Origin: Pinus tabuliformis
Taxonomy: Eukaryota > Streptophyta > Pinopsida > Pinales > Pinaceae
Length of the DNA: 64,000 nucleotides
Assembly (NCBI GenBank): GCA_031772625.1
Contig: CM062808.1
Span: forward strand, 472,871,655-472,935,654
Direction: 5' to 3'
The translations under genes and the position numbers were made by a program. This document shows positions 33,511 through 44,900 of this stretch, one piece after another. Positions within the stretch are counted from its first letter, which is position 1. Every line of letters begins with the position of its first letter. The notes beneath the pieces were generated by a model. That model saw nothing but the letters and a program-made list of their open reading frames with translations. It did no database searches and was not told where the DNA came from.

Positions 33511-36500
33511 TGTTAGAGCCTAAATCTACCTCATGCTGAAAAAGGTAGGATCCAGGGCCAACATCAAACCACGCTTAACCTGGTAGCTAGCCCTACCAGG
33601 TAGGGAGAGGGCTCTCTCCGGGTCAATCTCAGCAAAATATAATCACTAAAGGCTTGAGATGACTGATTTAACTACTGATCTTAGGCTAGGTATGTGTGTG
33701 CAAGAGTTTGATTGAATAAAATGATGATTTGTTGGCTCAGATGGAAAGGCATATTTTGGATGTGGGGAATGAGGCTCAGTCTTGCAGAGATCTCAATGGG
33801 GCAAGGTAGGAAATTGTTTTTGGCACTTCAATTTGAATGATATGGAAGGATTAGATAGGTGAGGAGCTAAAGAGGGCAAGGAATGTCATGGATCCTCTCC
33901 AAACAGCTGAAAACATCAAGAAACTAAAGCAAACCTCAAGTAGAGCACTGCACTTTCAATGGATTCTACTTACACTCTTGTTTGTTTAGTTAAGAAGAAA
34001 CAAGATAGAGAATGGCATACATAACACATAAGAAAATTCACAATTACAAAAGAAAGCATTGTACCAAGAAAAATTGCCACATGGATCCCAAAGAGTGTTG
34101 CAAACCCTGGTCTCAATTCCTTAGCCAAAATGCTGATATGAGTGTACAATGAAGCTCAAGGATTTTTCAAGAGTCCAACCATGCTAATGACTGAAAAACC
34201 ACATAATATAGACAAACCATAGCTCATCCTAGCCTCTAGGCATCAAGCTCACATGTTTAGGAGCTGTTCCAACCAATTCTAAACTAAGAACTAGAAATCA
34301 GGCAGTGGAACAGCATGCCTCTAGAAACAAGGGAACTTATTCATTCAGTTTCAAACAACATTTTAAACAATGAATCTACCTCCATAAGTGAAAATTTTAC
34401 ATATTTACATCATGATCCATCAATGTACATTAAATTACATCACAAATTGTCCATTAATAAAGTGAAAAAGTCAAACTGGCCAAAGATGGGTGAAAAACAG
34501 AGTAATACTTGGTCAAACTGGAAAATTTTCCTCTATGCGTCGCGCCTGATTCTCTATGCGTAGTGCCTGTTTGGACCCACTTTTGGAGGCCTTCTCGGTG
34601 TCCAAATTAGCTCCAAGTGTGCTTGTTGGAAAGGTCTACCTGTCTACTTTCCAACCAAAGTAGAATTTTTCAATTTGGCCTCCATTTTCCCCTCCAAAAT
34701 TCAGTTCTCTCAACACTGCTTCCTGTGTGTCAAAATAAGGGCAACAAGGTCATTTTTTGGTTGTTTTTGACCTTTTTGAGGGCTCAAAACTTGCCCAAAT
34801 TTCTTGGCCATTTGTAGGCAAGCATATTTTTCCATGCCAAATCCAAAAATGCTGAGTTTTTGTGATTTGGAGGCTCCTAGCAAAAGCGAGCGCCACGTGG
34901 CGCGACGCATAGGGCAGAAAACTCTGTTTTTTGTGCCAAAAATTTCAAAAATGAAAAAAGTGCCCCAAATTTTTTGAAATTTGGGCTAAGTCTTCTCCAT
35001 CAAGAGCTATTTTAGGCCAAGGAACTTGGAAGCCTCAGCCAATATCTGAATTCGATCATGCTCCTTTCGCCTCTTTGATGCCTTCTTCAATTTTGCCTTT
35101 AAACTCCTGATTCTTGCCTTGCAAACTTTGTTCCTTTCCATGTAATGAAAAAACATGTGTCTCAACAAGTTTTTCTCCTTGTTGGCCTTCTCCAATAATC
35201 TCTCTAAGTGGATGTTGGCTCTTTCAAGCCAAGACTCCCGATCGGCATTGATCTCTTGCTCAAGTGAAGTGAGCTCCACCCTTCTCCTTTGGGCAGCTTA
35301 GCGATTCTCCCAAATGTTTTGCAACTCCATAATCACTTGCTGATCTTCAAGCTGCTTATTTCTCTGCTCCAAGTACTCTATAATCCACTTAGCCCTCTCC
35401 AAGTTTAGGGACAAGGCATTGATGTTCGTCTGCTGCTATTGGATGGTTTCTTTGAGATTTGCACCTTGCGGGACCACATCTGTATCATCACCCTCAATGA
35501 GAATGAAATCAGTATCTCGCTCACCTGAAGGCCCCTCATCCTGTATTGGCCTCTTGCCTTTGTCCTGAACCTGTTGTGCTGATGACGGAAGCGAGACCCC
35601 TTCCACCCCAGGTGGAGATAATACTCACTTTGTTGCTGCGAACAACTGCCTAGTGCCCTTCTGATAAGTGATAAACACCAGCATACTAGCGGTCTGTGTC
35701 TCATGACCCTCATGCTGATAAGAAGGTCCACCTGTCTCATGCAAAACCTTTGAAGGTCCTTGAGGAGCTGTGAAAAACTCATGAGAGATGAAATCCTCCC
35801 AAGTGATGCCCTGTAAGCCAAGCTGATGAATGACCACAATTTTAATGAGAGAAAAATGGTAAATACTGTTGAATTGTTGCTGAGGAGTCTTGTGCTGCAC
35901 TAGAGTGGTCATATTCTCGATATTTCGGCACATGAATTAAGGGATGTTCATCATCCTTACCCTGGTAAAATGCATCAACAGCCTAATATGATAAGCATAT
36001 AAACGAGAGAACTGGCCCTCACAGCTGAAATACCTCATTATCAATTTCATCAAATAAGCATAAGACTCTTTGAGGTACCGAAAAGGAAACACTCTCCTGA
36101 GTTGTCTCAGATAGTTAGGCTTGATGTACGGTTCATAATGCTGCCGGTCAATTTGCTACCTCTTGTTCCATTGCTCTGCAATTTTAGGAATACTGGTTGC
36201 TAGTGAAATGGATTCTGGTGTTAATGTGAAAGTGACACCAACTAGAGTGGCTTGACCATCATGTAAATGCGGCACAAAAAAACAAGCCAACTCATGATGA
36301 AACTGAATGCTAGCAACTTTCTCACAAAAGTCATAGCAGGGCTAGTGTTGAAAACAAGAGATGGCAAGAGGGCGGGCCTGTAACTCAGCAAGAGTGGTTG
36401 GTTAATCTCGAATATGTTTGCCACCTCTATGGGGCCTCCTGAGTGCATGTACGTCTGTAGGTGAGTCACTATGTGTCTCCTCTTCATAATCATATGAGGG

Positions 36501-37979
36501 ATCAGATGCCATCTCTACTAGTGGGTGAGCTGTCTTGGAGGTGTCTTAATGAGAACTAGGTGATTTTTGATGTGTTTTGACTTTTGCCACCAAGGGAAAC
36601 AGTGATATGAGGGACTGTGGAGAGAGGAAACAGTGAGGGATTTAGGGACTGTTGGGGTAAGGTTTAGTTAAGGGAACAAGGAATTAGACAGTAATTTCGG
36701 AGCTTTTGGTATAGGACTAAGGTTTGGGAATTTGTATTTGGGATTTTGGGAAATGGGAATCAGGGATATGGGATTAGTGAATTTTGGGTGTGTGAATTTA
36801 GAAAATAGGGAAATCAAGGGAAAAATGGAGTAAGGGAGTGGAAAGGTGGACTTGGTGGCTAAATAGTCAATACAAACCCTAGGCAGCAGTTTCTTTTGAG
36901 AAATTTCAAGAGATAGGGTTTGATTTCTTTTAAACAATCACCATAAGACAACCACCTTAAAATTTGTAGCAAAACCTTTCTCTAGCCAAGAGGAGGACTG
37001 TACTTACTTATACACTGGAAGATTTGGGTGATTTTTGCATTTTGGAGAAGTTGTTGAAGATTTCAGGCTTGCCGGCTCAATGCGCCGCGCATCAAACCCA
37101 ACGCGCCTCGTCAGTTATGTGCGCCATGCCTGTGTAATTTTGAACTGGAGATCACGGCTCAATGCCCCGCACCTGCTATGTGCGCCACTCCAGTTACCCA
37201 ATGCACCGCGCCTCTAGTTTTCAGAAAATTTCTCCCACTTTCTCTTGCTCACTCCCAAACACGACTTTGCTTTGCTCAAGTTTGTTTTTTGAAATACAAA
37301 TCAACCTTTCAATTGAGGAAAAGACTTATATACAAGGAGCATTTAAATTTTTGGTTTGAAAAACCCACTTTTACAATGTTTTGAAAATGACTTTATTTTG
37401 AACTCCGTTTTGAACTTTTTCACTTTATTAGAACTTGTGATGGACTGAATGACTTGTGTTTTGCTTGTTTTGCAGGGGGTTGGAGCTACTGGGTCTAGGG
37501 AAAGTGACTAGGGTTACAGATGGAGTGATTCACATATGAGAGAAATGAAATTACATAAATTTGTACAATAAAAGCAAAAATATTATGTTTTTCCTCAAAA
37601 CAGAGTTTTGAGGAAAGACACATCTCTGAGCACTTGATTTTGAATTTTATTGGCATTGGAACCTCCTCATGTGCCTGCTAGCTGTTATTGGACACTTTGA
37701 AACACTTTTTGATGAAACCCTAATGAAACCCAAGACCTAAATGACAATGAAACCCTAAAAAAGCCTTTGGCAATCTTAAAGACAAAAAGGTGATTGTGTA
37801 TGCTTTTGACGAATAAACATGAGCCAGCAGGTAAATGACATGAGGGAAACTGTAGGAGCACTACCTTCAGATGATCCATGTGCCTAACGGAATGCAGCTG
37901 ACTAGGCGGGACACCTAATATGAAATGCAACAAGAGGATTTGATCTCTGGCGGAGGGATGAAGATACCGACACTAACAC
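33511..37979 (-). repeat. 5' LTR of element B, 4469 bp, contains a reading frame
   Basis: On the minus strand it starts TGTTAGTGTC and ends GGCTCTAACA. Bases 34472-37979 match the 3' LTR; 33511-34471 has no partner in the window. It holds the accessory frame (36512-35007), a 14-base inverted repeat (CTATGCGTCGCGCC at 34533-34546, complement at 34899-34912), and a cluster of GCGCC words at 37078-37210. That cluster is about 45 bases longer than in the left LTR. Confidence 0.8.
35007..36512 (-). pseudogene. accessory reading frame inside 5' LTR of element B
   Basis: Second copy of the LTR-borne frame: ATG at 36512, end at 35007, 502 codons, same frame throughout but with several in-frame stops. 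It keeps the base whose loss shifts the left copy (CCAGGTGGAG near 35611 versus CCAGTGGAG). The two LTR copies thus carry different lesions, as expected if an intact frame existed at insertion. N-terminal domain (IPYF-type motif degraded, CRNIENMTTL kept) and C-terminal coiled coil as in the left copy. The frame starts about 1.5 kb into the LTR. Function unknown. Confidence 0.65.
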
Positions 37980-38151
37980 CAGGGAAAAAGGATTAGCATC
38001 AATCTATCAGAGAGAAGAGAGAAATATTTGTTTTCTCTAATTTGATGCTAAACCACACCTGGAAGGTTGTACAGAAAATCACTATCGCAAATTTTGTAAT
38101 TGTACAGAGTGTTAGCATGCCCAACATCCTCAACAAAAACCTCTGTACTAA
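37980..38151. other. flank of element B with hairpin
   Basis: A 10-base perfect inverted repeat (TTAGCATCAA 37992-38001, TTGATGCTAA 38041-38050) flanks an AGAGAA/TTCTCT inner stem. It starts 12 bases outside the LTR of B. No gene. Confidence 0.5.
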
Positions 38152-38787
38152 CGAAAATACGATTTTTTTAAGGTTGAAATTCGAGGGCATATTAAAATTC
38201 ACGTAGGTCCTATTAAAATATATGTGACATCTACTTTAAAAGTGACTTATGGTATGAAATTAAAGTTTGATGCATATTTGAAGCTTATTGAAGAATGGAT
38301 TCAGAAACCAATTGAACAAATTGATGTGAGCCTTAAAGCAGTAATTGGAATAAAAGAATTGAATAAAATGGTAAATAATGATCTTGAGTCTGTAAATTAG
38401 AGGAAGAAAGAAACAACACCTGATGATGAAAGTGAAGAGAATGATATGGAAGTTTATGAAAACAAGAAAGAATGCATCAAAACCATTTTCCCACAATGGA
38501 GTCAGGAAGATATAGGATTCTGCAATCAAGAAATATGGCAGAAAGAAAGACATGAATATGAAGCACAAACAACAAAGGGAAGAAGACAGTTTGAAGATGG
38601 AGAGTTGTGGTAGCAGTCCATAGTTGGACGAATCCTTGAAGAGGAAGTTGTAAAATACCGACTCAGATCAAATTCAAGACAAGTCAAAGAAACATTGCAG
38701 CAGCAACAAGTAAACAAATATGGAGCCTACAGTAAGAACACACAACAGATAATGAAGCAATTTCGAGGATATAGAAGTTGGAAATAG
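38152..38787 (+). pseudogene. unrecognised decayed reading frame
   Basis: One plus-strand frame stays open for about 210 codons except for TAG stops at 38398 and 38611, ending at TAG 38785. The protein is lysine/glutamate-rich (KLKFDAYLKLIEEWIQKPIE, DDESEENDMEV, RILEEEVVKYRLRSNSRQ). It contains TIFPQWSQEDIGFCNQEIWQ and a Gln-rich tract, but no motif I can assign. It lies about 160 bases upstream of a polypurine tract and LTR-like start, so it is probably the 3'-most coding part of another retroelement whose upstream part is missing. Confidence 0.4.
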
Positions 38788-38948
38788 AGAAAAAGAAAAT
38801 GCAAAATGCAAAATTGCAAAAAAATTTAAGTCATTGTAAGCCTAGCTGAGACATATACTAGAAGGCATGTTTGAGTGATAATTGAGTCAATTTCTATTGT
38901 AAGCCTAGCAGGCACACTTAAGTCATGTTGAGTCATATGGTTATAATT

Positions 38949-38957
38949 AAGGGGGAG
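38949..38957 (+). promoter_or_regulatory. polypurine tract before an LTR-like start
   Basis: AAGGGGGAG directly precedes TGTTAGAAATTG, the usual junction of internal region and 3' LTR in plant elements. Confidence 0.5.
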
Positions 38958-39400
38958 TGTTAGAAATTGTAATTACTCTCGCATGTTAGAGTTGGCTAAG
39001 TTTAGGAGAGTCAGTTAAATGAGTCAAGTCGAGTGAGTTCATGTTAATTTCTATTTTTGGAAAAGTTGAATTTAGAGTGTGTGTGCATGTTGAGTTATTA
39101 TGGGTGAGTAGTTAGTCCAAAAAGTATAAATACCCCTCATCGGGTTCATTGTAATTAATCAAGTTTGTGTGATCAATAGAGAAGAGCAACAAATCCTATG
39201 GTTTGTGTGTGTTAATTTTTGTGTTTCTCCTCTCTACCTTTCCAATAGATATGATGTTATATTTTGCACTTATGAGGAGGAGGTAGTTTGCAAACGTGAA
39301 AACATTGTTGATATTTCATGTCCTTTTCATGTTATTCTCTTTGGATGCTTCACTGAGCGACAAAGAAAAAAAATAGGTTTTTTCCATAATGGGATCTTCG
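38958..39400 (+). repeat. probable 3' LTR of an unidentified element (right end uncertain)
   Basis: Starts TGTTAGAAATTG after a polypurine tract and has a TATA-like TATAAATA at 39125-39132 followed by a plausible transcript start. No partner LTR lies in the window and no clear CA end with target duplication was found, so the right limit is arbitrary. Confidence 0.4.
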
Positions 39401-40950
39401 TTTAGGGCATGAGGGTTGTCGGTGAGTTTAGCAAAATATATTTTTTGGAACCATTTTCACCAAAGGTTTTGTTAGAGCTACTAACATTTTCCAACAAGTT
39501 CTATTGTGAAAAGATGAAATCTACCTGTGACAAATGCCTGGCATCCCTAGTTGAACATTGAGTATGATTTTTATTGAGTATGGTCTCAAGGAGAACTCAA
39601 AATTGTTTGTTCATGCCCACATGCTTTTCTCATGGATCTTCTAAGGTTTTTACACCATCCACAAGTTGCAAGTTTATTATGTAAATTGAAAGGTAGGAAA
39701 ATATTGGAAATTATTCAGCATTCATCGTTTACTTTGCGCTCATTTTTAAGTTAAGTAGCCATGGAGGATGACATGAAGTCATACACCACAATACAAATTT
39801 TAGAGGGATTGAGAGAATGTTCCACTTCTCATAGGTAGAAAGCACTTATAGTTTCATAGCTATGGAGACAGATTTTGGATCTTCCTCATTTACTATGCAC
39901 GAGTGATGTGGATCATTATATTTTGAGTGCATGAATTGATCTTGAATTCATTCATAAAATTTACATTTACCTATTTAGAATTATTGCATTTGAAATTGAT
40001 ACAGTGTTTAAACGGTAATCCTAGTGTAATAATTTCATCACAGTGTGTTTGTCATAATGAAATAATTCAAGGCACCACTCTCGCAAAATGTGAAGTAGGA
40101 TATCTTCTAGGCTAAATAGCATCATCTAGAAGAGTCACCTAATTGTCACTGTGAAAATTCATTCCGACGCTCCTCTCATGTTGATAATCCATACACCCCA
40201 CTATTTAAAGTGGTTTGCAATACCATTCTCAATACATAGTGAGCAAGTGGAACTTTTGGAGGGAGAAAAAATTAGGCATTTATTTTTTCTCAGGAAAATC
40301 CCAACAACACTTGATAATAGGGAGTTTGATTTAGTTTTTCCATGTGAACCACATATTTCGTTGTTAAATCCACCCCTCGACTTTAACTACGTTGATGAGG
40401 AGGTTTCTTAGTATGTTGGATGCGCCAATAAGAGAGTGACATGCTTTAGAGACTATCACTATTTTGATGGTCCTTACTCCCACACTACACATATAACCAT
40501 TTTGTCGAGGCGAAAAGTAACAACCATTGCACATATAACCAACTTTGAGCCTCTACACAAGTTCTATTTTATTTTCAGTCACCAATTAATTAATCACCAT
40601 GCACATTGTATATATAATTATGAGGAGCTTGTTTTTGGTAGCATGCAACATCATATTAAAAATTAAATTCGGACATATGGAATTCACCTTCCCAAATCAA
40701 GAGTGATAGATGTGTGACACAAACACTTCTATGTTGAATAGAAATATTGGGGGAGACTAGTTTGTATTGTTTTCTATTGTATCTGGAACAAACTAACATT
40801 TTGTTAGTATGTTTTGGTGTCGTAACACATAATAGAATTTCACCGGTGGTGTTGTACATATTCTTGTCCTTCTAGTCCATTTTCTACATTAAGTCTCAAC
40901 CCACATTTTAAATAAAATTTAAAAGAAAAAAATCAAAATCAAAATAAATT
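39401..40950. other. unassigned AT-rich sequence
   Basis: No recognised gene. The longest plus-strand open piece (40151-40411, 86 codons, MKIHSDAPLMLIIH…) has no known motif. Ends at the left LTR of element D. Confidence 0.4.
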
Positions 40951-41283
40951 TGTTGGGTCCCTATAATACTAGTGATTACCCCATTACTATTGTAGTTATA
41001 CCCCTTATTTATATTGATGTACCCATGTAGTGCCCATATTGTTACTATTGTGCCACATAGAAGCCCACTATTGTTATTGTTGTGCCCTACAATATTATTG
41101 TTATGTAGGCTTTGATTGTATTGGGACCACTTAGACTCCTATATATAGAAAGGAGGTATTTTCATTTGTATCATCCAAGAATTGTTCATTTATGTAATGT
41201 AAAGGAGGTTTCCCCCTCGAAGAGGCTGAATTCTAAGGCGTGGATCTCTCTTTTCTATCTTTTTGAGAGCTGGTTTCATAACA
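40951..41283 (+). repeat. 5' LTR of element D
   Basis: 333 bp, TGTTGGGTCC…TTTCATAACA. The same length and ends as the solo LTR 57068-57400 confirm the boundaries. TATA-like TATATATA at 41140-41147. Confidence 0.93.
41140..41147 (+). promoter_or_regulatory. TATA box of LTR D
   Basis: CTCCTATATATAGAAAGG is conserved in all three LTR copies (also 46662-46669 and 57257-57264), about 135 bases before the LTR end, where U3/R promoters usually lie. Confidence 0.6.
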
Positions 41284-41285
41284 TT

Positions 41286-41297
41286 TGGTATCAGAGC
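41286..41297 (+). promoter_or_regulatory. primer-binding site of element D
   Basis: TGGTATCAGAGC, two bases after the LTR, the initiator-Met-type site of plant elements. Confidence 0.85.
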
Positions 41298-41950
41298 TTT
41301 GGATTCTAGGGTTTCGCTGCTCCAAACAGGTCATCGTGGAATTTTCGCTATAACTTTGTTTCTGTGACGTTTCAGAAGTCGCAAAAAAAACCCATTTGAG
41401 AAGACATCGCGCTGAACCTTGGGTCCGAATTTCAGAGATTTTTGCACGATATTGTCAGAGATATGATCTCAGGAAGTTGGTCTTTTTGCAGACTCCTGAA
41501 TTACACTCAAAACAGGTGACCTGGGGAAAATCGTCATAACTTTCTTTCTGAGCATCGGATTGAAGTTTCGTAAGAAGGTATAGAAAAAGGACGGACTGTA
41601 GTTTCGTGTGGGTGTTTTTCAGATCCAAAGGTTGAAACAGTGACTCGTGGCACATCGTACAAGTTCGCTCTACTGAACCAGTCTAAAAGCAAGTCACTGT
41701 GGGAGATTTCACATAACTCTTCCTTGGAGAATCCAATTTGGCTCAGACTTGTGGCATTGGAAAGAGGATGCAAAAGGCTACTACAGGTAGAAATTTCAGA
41801 ATTGGATGATCCGAAATTACAGAGATACATCAGATTCAATATCAGGCTTCTATAAAGTGAAAAAAGGTGTGTAGTTTTTTTTTTTTTTTTTGTGTAAGTT
41901 TGGTTTAACGGAATTCAAAGGGCATAGTAAAGCATTATTATCGGTAACTG
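41298..41950 (+). other. element D leader
   Basis: About 650 bases of untranslated leader including a run of about 20 T near 41875-41891. No coding signal that continues into gag. Confidence 0.6.
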
Positions 41951-44900
41951 ATGCCCCGAGGAAAGAAAATGCAAACACCTAGTAAGGAACCTGAAAGCTC
42001 TAGCATGACTCATGAAGAAGAGGAAGAAATGCTACATGATATATCAAAATTACAAGAACAAGTGCAACAAATGTCACGCTCACAAAAGCTAACAGAAGCT
42101 AAGATAAGTGGCGTGGAATCTAAGGTAAATGGCGTGGAATCTAAGATAAAGGGAATGGAAGCTAAGATGGAGGATTCGATGGCAAATTTGAAGATAGATT
42201 TGAATACAAACATGGAAGAATTGAAGAAGTTGCTACAAGAAAGGGTCACTAATGGTGAAAAGGTAGTAAAGGAAACTCATGATGAGAACAAAAGAAATGT
42301 TAATCATGATTCCATAGACTCTAATGTTGGATCGAAGACTCACCATGTTCCAAAAATCGATATGAGGAAGTTTGATGGCAAGGATCCCGCCACATGGATA
42401 TTACAGATGGAGCAATTCTTCGATCTCAATAATGTGCAAAACACACAAAAGGTACGTATGGCAACTTTATATTTGGAACCAAATCAGTTTGTATGGTATC
42501 AATGGCTTTGTTCTCGTAAACAATTTATCACTTGGGCAATTTTTACGGAAGAATTGATAGCACATTATGAGGATACAAAAAGCAACACTTTTTTTAGCCA
42601 ATTGATAAGTCTCAAACAAAAGGGTTCAATAATGGAGCACATTGAGGAGTTCCAAAAATTGAACATAAGGGTAAAAGATATTCCAGAGGAGCATAGGATT
42701 GATGTGTTCATAGGGTCTTTAAAGGATAATATCCAACATGATGTGCGCCTTTGGGAACCTGATTCATTAGAGAAGGCATTCAGGTTAGCAAGAAAAATGG
42801 AAAGCAAAATTATGGCAACTAGGAAGCATACCATTCACAACTATAAAGAAGGAAGTGTTGTTGCCCATAGTCTTCCACAACCTACAAGGTTGACACCACA
42901 ACAATTGGAAGAAAAAAGAGCAAAAGGGCTTTGTTACAATTGTGATAGCAAATACACAAAAGGTCATAAGTGTGCTGAGAAGAAATTATTCTACATAGAT
43001 TGTGAAGAGGAAGAAGAAAAGGAGCAAGAAAGGTCAAAAGAAGAGGATATATTCCAGGAACAAAGCCTAGATGAAGAACAAATAAATCCGACCATATCTT
43101 GTAATGCATTGGCGGGAATTACCACTCCTCAAACCATCAAGATAGAAGGACAAATCAAGAAGAAAAAGGTAATAGTGTTGATTGATTCAGGAAGCACCCA
43201 CAATTTTATTCATTGTAGGGTAGCAAAAGAATTGAATTGCTTCCTATATCCAGCACCAGAGTGTCAAGTGATGATTGCAAATGGAGGAACAATAAATTGT
43301 TCTGGAAAGTGCCATAATATCAAGCTATCCATGGGAGAATATGTATTGACTAGCCCAATGCTTTCCATTCCAATGGGAGGTGCTGATGTTGTACTAGGAG
43401 TCCAATGGCTACAATCCTTGGGTACAATAGCTTTTAATTTTCAAGAACTTTTCATGAAATTTTCTGTGGAAGGAAAGGAAGTTGAATTAAGGGGTATTGC
43501 AGGGAAACCAGGAAAGATAATCAGCTCTAATGGAATGACAAAGCTTCTAAAAAAGGAGCAAAGAGGTGTAATTGCACAATTATGTTCGCTAGATGTTTCC
43601 ACATTGGAATCATCTATTTCTCCAGATCTCCAAAAAGTCCTGGACAATCATTCCAAGGTATTTGAGACTCCCAAAGGTCTCCCACCTATGCGTGATCATG
43701 ATCATGCTATTCATCTGATTCCAGGAAGTGTTCCTCCAAACATCAGGCCGTACAGATATCCATATGTCCAAAAAAGTGAAATTGAACGTATGGTTGCAGA
43801 AATGCTAGAGGCTGGTATAATTCAACCGAGTCAAAGTTCTTTCTCAGCTCCAGTAGTATTGGTGCACAAGAAGGATGGATCATGGCGCATGTGTCCAGAT
43901 TATAGGGAGCTCAACAAGCTCACTATTAAAGATAAGTTCCCCATTCCTGTTATTGATGAATTACTGGATGAATTGCATGGATCAATTTACTTCACCAAGT
44001 TGGATCTTCGTTCGGGATATCATCAAATCAGAATGAAGATTGAAGACATTCCGAAAACAGCATTTAGAACTCATGAGGGTCATTATGAATTTTTGGTCAT
44101 GCCTTTTGGCCTTACCAATGCACCTTCAACATTTCAAGGTTTGATGAATTCAATTTTCAAACCATTCCTTAGAAAATTTGTGTTAGTATTTTTTGATGAT
44201 ATACTAATCTACAGCAAGTCTTGGAAGGATCATGTTGAACATGTTGACAGGGTGCTACAACTATTGGAGGAGAAACAATTATATGCAAAAAGATCCAAAT
44301 GTTTCTTTGGAGTCCAGGAGGTGGAATATTTGGGTCATATTGTATCTCATGAAGGAGTTAAGGTAGACCCTAGCAAAATTAAAGCCATTAAGGAATGGAA
44401 AATCCCCACATCCATAAAGCATCTGCGAGGATTTCTTGGGTTGACAGGGTATTATCGCAAGTTTGTTAAGAATTATGGGAGAATAGCAGCACCTCTAACA
44501 ACATTATTGAAGAAAGATTCATTTTCATGGACTTCGGAAGCAACAAAGGCCTTTGAACATCTTAAAGAGGCAATGTGCCAAGCACCGGTCTTAGCTACAC
44601 CGGACTTCACAAAAACCTTTATTGTGGAATGTGATGCTTCAGGAAATGGAATTGGTGCTGTTCTAATGCAAGATGAAAGACCCATTGCTTTTGAAAGTCG
44701 TCCAATCAAGGGAAAGTTTTTAAGCAAAGCTATTTATGAGAAGGAAATGTTGGCAATACTCCATGCACTTAAGAAATGGCGACCCTACCTAATGGGAAGA
44801 CACTTCAAGGTAAAAACGGATCATGATAGCCTTAAATACTTTTTAGAACAAAGATTATCCTCTGAAGAGCAACAAAAGTGGGTCACAAAGATGTTGGGTT

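Larger units (their letters stand above)
23159..37979 (-). mobile_element. element B: Tat-type Ty3/gypsy retrotransposon with very long LTRs
   Basis: Minus-strand element. Internal region 26613-33510 has a primer site at 33490-33507, gag, protease, an extra RNase H, RT, a decayed RNase H and integrase. The 5' LTR is 33511-37979; on the minus strand it starts TGTTAGTGTC and ends GGCTCTAACA, a perfect 6-base inverted end. The 3' LTR is 23159-26612 and lacks the counterpart of 33511-34471. No target duplication could be confirmed because the left end is lost. The extra RNase H and the integrase end (RLLKQYHV) fit the Tat lineage. All genes are broken; the LTR copies differ by several percent, so B is older than A. 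Confidence 0.8.

Noticed and set aside
23159..37979. Interpretation of the two 3.5-kb repeats as a segmental duplication rather than LTRs
   Set aside because: Sharp ends at CTAACA, matching TGTTAG at 33511, and a primer site three bases inside fit an LTR pair better.
40151..40411. Small plus-strand gene of 86 codons
   Set aside because: No recognised motif, AT-rich surroundings, and similar-length open stretches occur by chance nearby.
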